Shown in pieces: positions 37,061 through 48,423 of a stretch of DNA of 64,000 nt (positions are counted from its first letter, which is position 1; each line of letters starts with the position of its first letter). Position numbers and translations under genes: made by a program. Location: positions 11,836,722 to 11,900,721 of the forward strand of contig NC_050477.1 in assembly GCF_013373865.1 (NCBI RefSeq). Direction: 5' to 3'. Source of the DNA: Monomorium pharaonis (lineage: Eukaryota; Arthropoda; Insecta; Hymenoptera; Formicidae). The notes under the pieces are model-generated. The model did not search any database. It was given only the letters and a program-made list of their open reading frames with translations, and had not been told where the DNA came from.

Positions 37061-37503
37061 TATCCAAAATATTCAAGCTCTTGGAGCTTGAATAGCTGTT
37101 CCGATCGATAACGTCGTAGATATTGAGAAAAGTAGAGAAAGGAAACGCGGTGTTTTCGTACAAGGGTAATCGGATGTTTAAAAATTGCACATAGAAACGT
37201 CTCAGGCGTACTACTAGCGTCGCACTGATACCGAAATACCGCTGATTCCGTAGAACGAAAATACAGTGGCTCTTGCCGGCCTTTACGGGATATTGATCTC
37301 GCGTGGCACCCGGAGAACTCGAGGCTCCGAGGCTTGCTACAGTATTAAATGTTGTTGTAGGACCGCTGACATGGTACACGACGACATTTCGCGACGCGGA
37401 ATATTACGGAAAATTTACTCCGACTGCTGCACACGGAACGTTCATATGTAGCTGCGTCATGCGGCCCAAGTCATTCGTTAGAGATATCGCTCCGGGTGAA
37501 AAG

Positions 37504-37538
<35 letters not shown>

Positions 37539-40500
37539 AGAAAGAAAAACAAAAAAAAAATATTTTATTCTGAAAGGTATATTCTCCAACGGTAGAAATG
37601 AATATGATGCAATATATAATCGGGGATATTAATGCCACACCCGATGCGCTTGCATTCGGTAGCACGCGAGTCACCGATTTTTTTCCGTTCCCTCAACAAT
37701 AAAGTAGAGTTATACCATTAATCGCGCAGGCAAGAAAATGTGTTCTTTTAAATGTCACAAAGAAGACCGCTGAGCTTGCTAAACGACATTAATCCTCGAG
37801 ATTGTACAATTCCGAATAGTAGATAAATATGTCCCATAACCGTCCATTTCAATCAAGGAATCTAATGTAAAAAGTATTTATGTGAAGAGGAGTGGAGAGA
37901 GAAAATCTTTTAGTAAAATGAAGGATGCAGATTCCAGGGCACTGCATATATTAGGAAATATACAAAAGACAAAAATATACAAGACGAAAAAATCAGAACG
38001 TTGAAGGCGGAATGATATTTTAATTTCACGCTTGAAATATCGCGAGTGAAATGTGCAGAGCACTTTGATATTATGCGCCCCACTTCGGGCAAAAAAGCGG
38101 TAATATACCCGACAACGACGCAGTTGACATCGCGTCGTGTTTGTTAACGAAAACAAAAAAAAAAAAGAAAAGGGGAAAAAACAGACCAAAAATAATTCTT
38201 ATTATTAAATTGTCGGCCTGTTGTCGAAATTTCGACATTTTGTTTCGCGCCTGATACGCGCGGAATTATTCCGAATTAAGCAACGAATTTTTCCGAAAAC
38301 TCGCGCACCGCGAGCCGGCGTTGAGATACGCGCGTTGCCATGCGTTCCGCGTCAGCAGCAGCGAAACGACGCCGCGAACGGGAAGATCGATAAAATGACA
38401 TATTCACGGTGTAAATTTCAAACTTGGATGTTCTGCACGTATGAGATACACCCGGATGAGGAGGTACACCTCTCTCTCTTTCCACGCCTCTTCATTAACC
38501 CGCATTAAAATTAATATCCCGTCATATCGCTTGGCACTTTGCGATATCCGTCTTCAGGATGTCACGGATCTCGGCGAACGGTCGTTCCACCAGTCGCACT
38601 CGCTGCTCTTCCACCGATCATTCCACCCTCCATCGCTCGTTCATGCGGACCGCGAGGTTCCTTTTTGTTCGTTCCCCTAATTAAGAGTTCGCCCACGAGC
38701 GGCGACATTGCGGCTGCCGGTAACGACGAGGTTAACAATGAAGAAGATTTTTAGGGTAGGGTAATTAATGATTCACCACTATTCGTGACGCGGTTATAAT
38801 CTTTGGCCGGGCCCAATATGAATACTGAATCTTTCACTCTTTGTTTCTTAATCACTCCATTCATTATTCTTCACGATTTCATTGTGCTCCGCTGCGTTAC
38901 TCAATTATCATTATTATCGTTATTATGAAAATAGTTTCACGGTGTAACCGTTAGTTTTCCTTCGAGTGTTGACGCATTTCGATGAAATTTATACGGCGTT
39001 CATCGTCAGGATTTAAATCCGTCGCGGAATTGCCGCGAGAAAGGGGAGGGAATAAAGTTTGCAACGGCGACGAGTGTTTGCCCATCTCGTTGCAGGTGCA
39101 TACCTGCGTAACTAATCAAAGGTACTTCGAGTTAGCTCGGCGTTCGCGATTTATATTCATTAAGCGGTAAGGTATACACGGCGCGAAGAAGTTGCGAGGC
39201 CGGAAAGTTTGTCGACGCGGGGTCGTTTCATAAATCGTTTCTCCGGGGGTCCTTTTTTCTCTCTTCCAACTTAGCGCAGCAGTCCTTTCGTACCGAATAC
39301 TCAATTTTCAGAACTCTTCGCGTATATCGCGGCGCATTTACTTAACGTATTGATTTGATTGAAATTATACCGTACCGGTTTTTGCGCGAGAGCCATCCCC
39401 GCAGCGCAGGCGAGTGATTAGAGAATGTTGGAGAAACTTACTGACCTGTAAGGGCGCAACTTTTCAACGCAATTATGTAAAATAGTCTATCGGGATACTG
39501 TACTTGCCAGAGTCAGGAAAATTAAAAACTTACTTATAGAAGGGAGTGAAAAGAGTAATCTCGATGTATGGCCGCTTTTTGTTTTGAAAAATTAAGCAGG
39601 CAGTTGTGCGCGTCCCGGACTGTGGTACACGGGCAACGCGCAAGAAAAATAAGTCACATCGGATTAGTCTCCTCGCGTAGGTAGGCCATCAAAAATACCG
39701 GCTATAAATGGCATAAAATAGCGGCGAGTTACCGTTGCAGAGGGAGTAAAAGCTTTTACGGGAAATGAGCGCGGGGGTTTCCCTTCCGGTTCTCTCTGCC
39801 GGCGGTGAGAAACGCTCGAGCCGGCGCTTAAAAGCAAGCGGGCACAAGCGACTGCTGTTGCAACTACCAGGCGGGCGGGTATTAAGCGTATAATCGATAA
39901 TAGGTATCGACGGGGAATTTCCGCGATCGTAGGAATAAAGTCGGACAGTGGTAAACGTCGCGCTATAGCCGGACGGCAGCCGGTCCCCGCAACGACGAGG
40001 CGACGAGGGGCCCGCCCGTAATGGCCCGCCCGTGAAGTTGTAACGTTCGGACTAATGGCGGCGATTAGTAGAAGTCAGTACGTTTTATCCTGCGGCGCAT
40101 AGAATTTCAATAAACTCCCGCCCGTAGGGCGAGGCGCGGCGCGGGAGGGAGGGGAAAGTCGGCGTACCGCCGCCGACGATTCTCACATAGTTATAACCGT
40201 AGACGCCTCGAATCCCATTTATACCAGGCCTTATCTAGAACGGACGTGTCCGTTCGCGAATAGCACGCTCCTACCGCGAGATAATTAAAATTAGCTTATC
40301 TTTCGCCGGCGAACGGCTCGCAACGCGGATAGGATCGGCAATAACACACAAGGCGGCAGCGCGCGAACGAGGTTTTCTTTAATCATTGGCTCTAAAGGAT
40401 GGGCCGTCCTTTCTCCTTCGTCTCCCCCTTCCCCCTCCCCGTCGATGATAATCGGCCGCGCGCGGGCGGACGTGCAGGCCGCGTTATTTCACCGCGCGTC

Positions 40501-41100
40501 CGACGTAACTTATTGTTAGGATCCCGTTTCAAACGCGCGTGCGCAACGCCGCCGCTATATCCCAGTCATCTGAGAACGTACATTAGAGCCGGTGCCAGAT
40601 AAAACGTCCTACTTGTCAGCGATTTTTCAGCGAAAGATAGCGCGGGCCGGATTTGAGGAGCGTAAGAGCGTTACGTGCGATTTCCATTTATACTTTAGCG
40701 CGTCGTCTCAGCGGCGATATTTCCCGACGAGCGATACGTCCCGCGCGCGCGATGCGGACTTTTGGTAATTCGCGACCGTTCCTCTTCCCCCCACCCCCTC
40801 ACGTACGATTCTCCATTTTCGGAGCAAGTATCTTCGTTAGATTAACGATGCGCCTCGCCGCGATATTCCATTACGGAACTTGGCGCATAATTCGCGGAAA
40901 GTTCGCGGCGCGCGTATCAAGGGATGTAGTTCTGATTAAAATGGTACCTGCGTACGCTATATGCATAGCGGTATTGAATAAAGCCGCCGCGCCCGCGACA
41001 CAAGCATATATCGAATCGATATTTATTTCACGTACTCCATGTCGAAAATGCGAACGGCGCTCGCACTGGAAAAAGAGGCCGGCAATAATAATCAAACCTA
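37060..41100. other. Long GC/CpG-rich non-coding block
   Basis: Four kilobases of GC-rich sequence with scattered frames of 60-150 codons on both strands and no recognisable domain. It includes a GA array at 37506-37535. The last frame (40653-41105, 150 codons) ends in a fragment of an AT-rich repeat (41065-41165), which argues against it being a conserved gene. Confidence 0.45.
37506..37535 (+). repeat. (GA)n microsatellite
   Basis: About 15 GA units followed by GGAAG and an A-rich tract. Confidence 0.95.
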
Positions 41101-41165
41101 AATGACAGTTACTAAACTTGGTAAAGTAATTTTATTCAAATATTTGATTAATATATTATAATTAA
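41065..41165. mobile_element. Fragment of the 29345/41475 MITE family
   Basis: From CACTGGAAAAAGAGG through AATCAAACCTAAATGACAG and GTAATTTTATTC, this matches the left half of the element at 41475 in order and spacing. The right half is missing, so it is a solo fragment sitting at a GC/AT boundary. Confidence 0.55.
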
Positions 41166-41474
41166 AATTAATAATTACATGAAACGTCAATGGGATGACA
41201 GATACGGAAGAGCGACTTTGCTGAAATATCTAAAAATTTAGCTGCGTGTGGATATAAATTTGAAAATAATCTTGTTGAATCGTAAAATAATTAAGTGAAA
41301 CGCTCAAGTATGACGATTTTTTGTAAGGTTGCTAAAAATCTTATTATTCTTGCCAACTGATTTGAATGCATAACTATTTTGACCCAACAATATTATTTTC
41401 AAATTTTATGTACCTCATTTTTTAATGTCATAGCAAAATCATTTTCCCATATATTAAAATGATTCAGAATATTA

Positions 41475-41750
41475 TACACTGAAAAATCTGGAAATAGTAA
41501 TCAGGCCTAAATGATAGCCATCTAATTAAAATTATTTAAACTCGGTGAAATAATTTTAATGAATGTTTGATTAATATAGTCAAAACTATTATTGCTAAAT
41601 AATAATAATTATTAATTTTAGTTACATCTGAAAAGTTTAGTAATAATTACTGGTTTTGAATTTGATTAATTTTATATTAACCAAACGCTCATTAAAATTA
41701 CTTCATCAAGTTTAATAAGTATTATCTATACTTTATTATTATCATCAAGC
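41475..41750. mobile_element. MITE-like element of the CTGGTAATA family
   Basis: The left part (TACACTGAAAAATCTGG...) and the complement of the right part share a TTAAACTYGRTGAARTAATTTTAATGA-type stretch followed by GTTTGRTTAATAT. The right terminus is worn, so the border is approximate. The element is the second fuller copy of the family seen at 29345-29594. Confidence 0.6.
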
Positions 41751-41760
41751 GCTGTTTTAA

Positions 41761-42015
41761 TGTACAATTCCGAATTATCCTTGCAAATTGCGAAACGTCT
41801 TGTATCACGATTCGACATATACGTTTGCAATATCGAGCAAAGGTGTTGAACTAAGGCATGAGCTGACCACAATGCGGCTGCCGGAACTGATGCAACAGCC
41901 GGTATTCGACAAATTGGTGGAGGAACCTGTCAACGGGTTGACAGGTGCACATAGATACATTGACAATTGCATCTATCTTTGGATGAATAATAATACAATC
42001 TTCGCAACGACGTAA
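41761..42015 (+). pseudogene. Protein-like ORF, unrecognised
   Basis: An open frame of 84 codons follows an in-frame TAA at 41758-41760 and ends in TAA. The central part, from SSKGVELRHELTTMRLPELM through VEEPVNGLTGAHR to YIDNCIYLWM, has balanced composition unlike random AT-rich frames. The I-D-N-x-I-x-L-W ending is the sort of strand seen in beta-propeller proteins such as nucleoporins, but I cannot align it to any one family. No initiator ATG near the front and no clear splice sites. It may be a lone exon, a gene remnant or chance. Confidence 0.2.
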
Positions 42016-43000
42016 AAGCCGCAAAAGAATGAAATAATAAGCATTGATTGATAGAAACACACGACGACCGACGTCACGAATTGTCATATCTTCTTTTAGC
42101 AATCTGATGATATACATAAATGTATAAAGCATTACACAGAAATGACTACTTTATTAACGTTTTATTTGATTAAGGAATATGTATTAATTTAGCAAGTATG
42201 TCTGTTGGTTTTAAACATTTACAAACATTTTACACTTGTACAATATAATATAAACCTGTTAATTCGTTAAATTTCAGTAGGCTTTTACGTGTTTTTTTTT
42301 TTTTTTTTTTTTTTTAATCCTCCTAACTCGAATTCGAATTAAACTTTTTAGATCTAATTTAATTACAATTAGATCTAATTTAAAGGTAAAAAGGTTGCTT
42401 TTTTGTAAATTCCAATAGATGTAAGTAATAGAATAAAACGTTTAAAAAAAAATGCAAAAATTGAAAGTAACAGCAAAAAAGTAAGAGACTTGCCTTTTTA
42501 TTGACTAATCGTTTAATTCAACTATTAAATTATTTTGCTTATCTGTTGTATCTCGAGTAAAATGTTTTGCTTAATTTTGAGTAGAATAAGTTGATATGAT
42601 TATTCGAATGATCTACAATAAAAATTATAGAAGTAGAAAAGAAGTAAAATTGTAAAACAATTTTTTTGTTTCTATGCCTTTTTATCTCTTGAATCCATAA
42701 TTTTAATTATTACTTAAAAAATAATTACATAAAAGTATTCTACTCAAAAAGATATGGAAAATCATTAATTAAATAATCATTAATTAAATTTGTCAAAAAC
42801 GTCAATATAGAAAGAGTAATTTTTTATTTATTTCTAAGTACCAATTGCTGTCTAAAAATTTTAATCCGAATTAATTTAAAATAGAAAAGTGCGTAAGAGC
42901 CACATAGGACTTAATATAGCAAATTTTTTGTAAATAGAATTTCGGAGGGATTAAAATGATGACGTAAATAGAGAAAGTTTATTTATGGCAATCGTCAATC
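42015..43000. other. AT-rich non-coding block
   Basis: Includes a T24 homopolymer. The word TTAGATCTAATTTA is repeated at about 42348 and 42369. No gene is seen. Confidence 0.55.
42292..42315 (+). repeat. T24 homopolymer
   Basis: Twenty-four consecutive T (poly-A on the minus strand). The minus-strand flank could be read as a retroposed tail, but no retroposed gene body or duplication was identified next to it. Confidence 0.95.
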
Positions 43001-43426
43001 TGCTTTCTTCCGACAGGAGAATTTAATGAAAATTTTTTCCTTAATAGACGAGCAGCAGTAATTACGAGAGCGCAACAACTCGTATGCTATTCCGCTGACG
43101 AATTCCGACGAGATAAACCTGCACTAAAGGTCCATGAATCTTTTCAAAAAATCCTACGACATTCTTTCATGTCCATTTTCCGTTGCTCTCGTGGCTTTTC
43201 TTTTGTCGACGCGCATACTCTCGGGGATGAGTGGAACAGAGTTTCTCTCAAGGCAGAGAATTTTAATCCATTCGGATCCATTCGTTGATTGAGCATTTAA
43301 CTAAGTGAGAAAGTTGACGGTGCGCATTTTAATGTATTTCAATAATTATATTTTATGAAATTTTTTTTTTAATCTCTCAAAGAATTTATTTGTTTTATTT
43401 CTGAGAAAATTAATTGTTGGCTTTTT
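43000..43426. other. Short mixed-composition segment
   Basis: More balanced from 43.0 to 43.3 kb, then AT-rich. No open frame of interest. Confidence 0.5.
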
Positions 43427-43880
43427 TTTACACTGTGGAAACACTTTGTACTTATATTAAGAACAGTCTTTGTTAATTTTTGTGTTAAATTTATATTTGA
43501 GTGTTAATTTAACATAGTGTGATTTGTTATTTAACTATTTTATGGTAAATTGATATTACACATTTATTTGTTTTAAAATACAATTCACAGGTAAATAAAC
43601 AACGTAAAAATAATATTCTTTTGAAACATTAATTTTAAAATAAATAACTAAAACATATGTGTTATAAACAAACATTGTCAACAGATTATCAATGTTAATT
43701 TTACTGAAAAAATATACTTTTACAATTTACAAATTGTATCAAAGTGTCATATATTTTGTGTGAATATTTGTATTACTTTTCAATATCTATGTGATGTTAT
43801 GCATAAATTTAAGTGAACCATTTGGAACAAGCAATACATGTATATAAATTTATCTCACAATTTTTAACTGTGTAAAAATT
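43426..43880 (+). repeat. AT-rich interspersed repeat, fullest copy
   Basis: Starts TTTTTACACTGTGGAAAC and ends AACTGTGTAAAAATT, so the termini are short inverted copies (TTTACAC...). Internal landmarks are GTGTTAATTTAACAT near 43500, AATGTTAATTTTACTGAA near 43692 and CCATTTGGAACAA near 43818. The same landmarks recur in order in the copies at 47815-48234 (inverted), 52795-53110 and 54690-54960. Non-coding. Confidence 0.6.
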
Positions 43881-43939
43881 TATAATTTATTTTTCAAAAA
43901 ATAATTTATGTATTTTTATGTATTTTTTGTATGTTTTTT

Positions 43940-44343
43940 TTTTAATTTAAAGATGCATGGGACAAATATTCATGAATTGTGAAGACGATCTTGGCGTAGC
44001 ATAAATAACGCTTTGAATTATATGTGCAAAAACAAGATCTTGTAATGGCATCTTTTAAAAAGCGAGTACAGTCGTCTGAAACTCGTGCAAAGTTTCCGCA
44101 AAGTCTCGCGAACGTGCCGATCCAGTGCGCCGTTGCGAATGTTGTTATCTCACAAGTTTGTGACTCCAGAGTGTAGTTAGAGCAGAATACAAGCGATGAA
44201 ACAATGAAATTTCGAAGAGATTTTTCTTCTTGGAAAATCTTCGTGGATAGTATACGCTTCTTTGCTACGCTATTCGAAAAATGGAAAATAAATGGAATAA
44301 ACCTCTCATTATGGAGAAACAAAGCACGCGGAAAATGGAACAA
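43940..44343 (-). other. Isolated 133-codon ORF, unrecognised
   Basis: A minus-strand frame from an ATG-type start, with fairly even composition and many Cys, Phe and Arg residues, in a mid-GC pocket between AT-rich repeats. I recognise no domain, signal peptide or splice context. It is long for its local composition but not convincing. Confidence 0.12.
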
Positions 44344-44344
44344 A

Positions 44345-44640
44345 TTCTACTAAACATCTGTATTTAACCATATTTATTTAACTTTACAATTACATGCCAA
44401 AATGAAACCTGGCACTCCTTTAATCTTTATCTTTCCCAGGTAATATCAGAAGTAGAGTTTGAAAAGAGTTTGAAATACTTCTCTCTCGATACTTTATTAT
44501 TAAAGATAGCTCAAGCTGAAATATTAATCTTCCATATTATAGGCGCGGATAACCTACTTATAAAAATTCCCCCATAATTTACTGGATTTTTATGCAACGG
44601 TTCACGTGGTTTTACGTAGATAATTTTACATACATATCTC
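44345..44640. other. Short AT-rich spacer
   Basis: No features seen. Confidence 0.6.
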
Positions 44641-45502
44641 GGCGAATACTTCAAAGTTAACCACTCGATGTCATCGAGACGAAAATCCGGGCGAACAGGT
44701 CGGGCTGCTTCCGTAAGAAGATCGCGGCGCGGCATTGAGCTCAGCTGGGGCGATTGCAAGTAGCAATCCCCCGAAACCCGCCGCACTCTCCGGAGTGTGC
44801 ATATCACCGCACAAGTCCGTCCAGTGCCAAAGTTAAATTACGTCCAGAGCCGCTTCGACAGAGCGAGCTCCTTCCCACCCGCCTGATCCGTGCGCGATCA
44901 TAACGAACAAATTGCTCGAGAGTTAAGACGACTTTAACTGATTGCCGTGCCACTTATCTCCCCGGGAGGACGACTGATAGTCGGAGAAGGGTTTAGGAGC
45001 GGCGAGTTGAAAAAGGGAGGGGGTCTCTGTAAAAACGGAAATGCTGTCGGGCGGTTTCTGACAAAACGCGGCCTGTCAGGTTCGAGGCATAATATCGGCA
45101 CACGGTGAGAGAGATACAAATCGACGTTGGAAAAATCTGACTCCGGTCGGTCATTTAATTACCCGGGCGAGGCGCACAATGTGCGAAAGTACGTTTCCAT
45201 TAGTCGGGAAATTAGCGGGCGGCCCGCCGCAATTTTCGATATTTCAGCGCCGGAACACTTCCGCGCGCTAATTCGCCCCCGTAATGACGCTATTACGAAA
45301 AATTTGCCAATTATAACGTGTCCGCCGGGCGAGCGTGAAATATCGTCCCGCGGTCGAATCGAGCGCGCGTTGGTGCTTTTATATCGGTGCCGAATTAACA
45401 TCGCGCGCTGACGGTTTATAACACCGGTCTCTGTCAAGCGTACGCGTTCGAGAAGCGCGTCATCAGGAAAAGGTAGTTTAATCGCCGTGAAAGGAGACTC
45501 TT

Positions 45503-45538
<36 letters not shown>

Positions 45539-47800
45539 GCTCTCTTTCTCTTCTTCCTCTTGACGAGGCAGAGATAACATTCCGCCGGCGATTGCAATTT
45601 AACGATCGTCTGCAGTCGCTCTTTATTACCGTGCGCACAGTAGGTGGACGGCCGACATCCACGGTATTTCATCTCGAGTTCATTAATATTCTCGCCCGGG
45701 AACAGCGGCGGCGTCGGCCCGGGTGAAACGAGGCGAGAGAAGAGCGCGTCCGCTCCCGCGATTTTATATTATGTCGGGACACGTGGGCGCCACGTCTCCT
45801 CTCACCTGATGTACGCGCCAAGTTCGTCCGCGCGCGTTCGTTCATTGCCGCGGGATCGGTAACACATCGGCGTCCCGTCTGCCGTCGCTAAGTGAAATTC
45901 TTGAGAAGTTTAATTTAATTATACGTGACCCGGCCACGCGCGCGAGGCGATTAATCCCGTCCGTACCAATAATCCCGCGCATAAGATCAAATCTCCCCCC
46001 CCCCCTCCTCCCTTCACCGCTCTTGCGATCTCGATCGGCTGAGCGGTATCCCATTTCGCCTTTCACGCCGAGCCGCTCGTCGATGAAAACTTTGGCGGGG
46101 AATATCTCACGGGGCAACGATGCATCCTTGGGATAATCACGGAACGGCGTTAAATTACGAGTGCGAGGGCGCGTGTGTGAAAAACTGTCGCTTAGGAATT
46201 AGAACGCGGGCATGCGGGACGTACTTTGGATTCGCGATTTAGGAGCCGCACTGATAAGAGTGCGCGGAGCGAAGCGTGGCACGCTCCCCATCATCTGAGA
46301 AGCGACGGCTCGCATAAGAATATACAGGTGCGATAAATTTCGCGTCCTGTCGCCGACTCGCTTCGCTTCGTCGCTGCGTTCCGCTCGCCGTTAGCCTTAA
46401 TAAAGAGTGGTAATATCTTTTTATCAATTAAACAATGGTATATTTGTTTATATTGCTATTTAGGGGCTATTATTCTTCCTATTCCAACCCAAGTAATAGC
46501 AGATTTATTTCTCGAAAGAAAATGATGATAACACAAAATTGTGAACTCAGACTTATTAATATGTATATGTAAAAAAAAAGTTAAATCTTAAATTTTGCCA
46601 ATTACAAAGACAATTATATTTCCTTAAAACATACAACTATTGTATAATTTTTAATAAAACATTCTTGTGCTGTACATTTATTTGGCGTAAGAATAGCGTG
46701 TCTTTTGATACGTGTAACAAACGAGCGATATTACATTGGGCCAAGCGAGAACCGTGCCCGTTGATATCTGGCGATTTGTTACTTTCTGCAGTTACGCCGC
46801 CGGCTCGCAGCCATTGTCTCGAAGGAAACCGTATAAATCGCCCGATTTTTAACGTATTTCACCGGATATCTACTGCAACCGTCGCAAAGTCTTAAGTTGA
46901 TTTTATGAAAGGCGGAGAGTCCTTACTAGCCAACTTTCGAGAAACTTCTAGAAAACAGACCGCGACCACGAGTGCAAGCAGCGCGACCTGAATTTGAATT
47001 CGCGAGGGAAAGGGTCCTCAAAATTTCAAAACAACCGCCGCTCTAGTATCGCTGAACATCATTTCGCTCGTAATATCAAATGTGATGAACCGGGTCTCCA
47101 TTTGCGATGTGCAATATTTCTCAAGTACCGTAGCGTCGCGTCGCTTCAATTTGCGGACAAATTTGAAATTTGTGATTTTAATTAATTTGCATTTTCTCTT
47201 GATGAAAAATGAACTATAAATAGTTATGAGTAAATTTGTCTTTTAATAAGCAGATTTGATTCCGAAGTAGTTAAAGAGAGTGATTAGGAGAGAGAGAGGG
47301 AGGGGAGGATGAAAGGAGCAAGTGGACGGATTTGCACAGCTAAGATACGGTCAGCATTCGGGATTTCGTGCGCTCTCGGTTGGGCAGGTCGTGCACACAT
47401 ACGCCCGCATGAGGCTTCATAGTACCTTCGCACGTGTCCCAGAAAGCCTCACGGTATCTCAGTTTGACCGTCAGTCCAGCAGTAAGCGATGTTAAATGAG
47501 TTAAGCTCGTTCATCAAGCGAAGCAGCTCTGCAGCCTCGCTCGCGCTCGCGCCATTACGTCGTTTAAAGCCGTTTACAAACGTCCACCCGAAAACTCTGC
47601 TCCTCGACGCGGTCCTTCATACGTGCCAGAATTTTCATGACGGAGCTTAATTCCAGCTAGATCTTACTTTAGTAAGAGTTAGAAGTCGTTTCCCTCTACG
47701 CATATTCGCCGTTTATTACAGTTATGGTTATATTTTGTACTTTTGTAGCTCCAGATTTTATGTCGCGTATTCCACTATCTTTCTTTCTCCCTCTCTCTCC
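44640..47800. other. GC-rich block with a brief AT-rich gap
   Basis: CpG-rich to about 46.4 kb, AT-rich for 250 bp, then GC-rich to about 47.8 kb. It holds a (CT)n array at 45500-45557. A 167-codon minus-strand frame (45159-45662) runs through that array and is repeat-derived. No gene is supported. Confidence 0.45.
45500..45557. repeat. (CT)n microsatellite, interrupted
   Basis: CT repeats broken by TTT and CG steps. Confidence 0.95.
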
Positions 47801-47814
47801 AATACTTTCTACAC

Positions 47815-48234
47815 AATTGAAAATTTGATAAATTTAACATATATCGCATATCTCAAACCTAAATTTTTGTCAATTTAGATGAATATGTTAGAATGTGACA
47901 TAAATATTATATAAAAAATTAAGACAAAAATATACTTGACACTTTGATACGATTCTAAAACAAAAGAAATATTCTTTCAGTAAAATTAACATTTCTAACA
48001 TGTGGATAAGTATTTTATTTATTTAATTTAGAATTTAGAATTTTAAAACAACAGTATTTTTTTGTATTATTTATTTACTTACCTATAAATTTTTATCATT
48101 CCAACATTAAGAAATTTTAAATATTAATTTAATATAAAATATTTAAATTACAAACACATTATGTTAAATTAACATTTGAGTATGCTACAACAATTTAACT
48201 AAAAAATTTTTACAAAGACCAATTTTAATATAAA
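47815..48234 (-). repeat. AT-rich interspersed repeat, inverted copy
   Basis: Read on the minus strand it shows the family landmarks in order: AATGTTAATTTAACATAATG, then GAAATGTTAATTTTACTGAA, then AAATTGACAAAAATTTA and a TGTTAAATTTATC end. It directly abuts the hairpin element that starts at 48235. Confidence 0.55.
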
Positions 48235-48423
48235 TACACAAAGAGAAAGATTTCTTTAAATTTAATATACCGTTTTGTTCAACTATTCCAAAGCATACAT
48301 TTCTTTATTTCTAATAGATTTTATTAAATTTAAAGAAATTTGTTTAAAATTTATTAAAACCAAAGAAATATATGCTTTGAAATAGTTGAACAAAACTGTT
48401 TATTAAATCTTTCTCTCTGTGTA
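48235..48423. mobile_element. Fold-back MITE with 70-bp arms
   Basis: TACACAAAGAGAAAGATTT at 48235-48253 matches the complement of 48405-48423 (TACACAGAGAGAAAGATTT) with one mismatch in 19. Pairing continues through GTTTTGTTCAACTATT and AAAGCATA to about 70 bp. The TA at each end is consistent with a Tc1/mariner-type insertion. Non-coding. It sits directly against another repeat copy on its left side. Confidence 0.85.

Noticed and set aside
40653..41105. 150-codon plus-strand ORF
   Set aside because: Its 3' end runs into a MITE fragment and no domain is visible.
42292..42315. T24 run as tail of a retroposed gene
   Set aside because: No retroposed coding body or flanking duplication found nearby.
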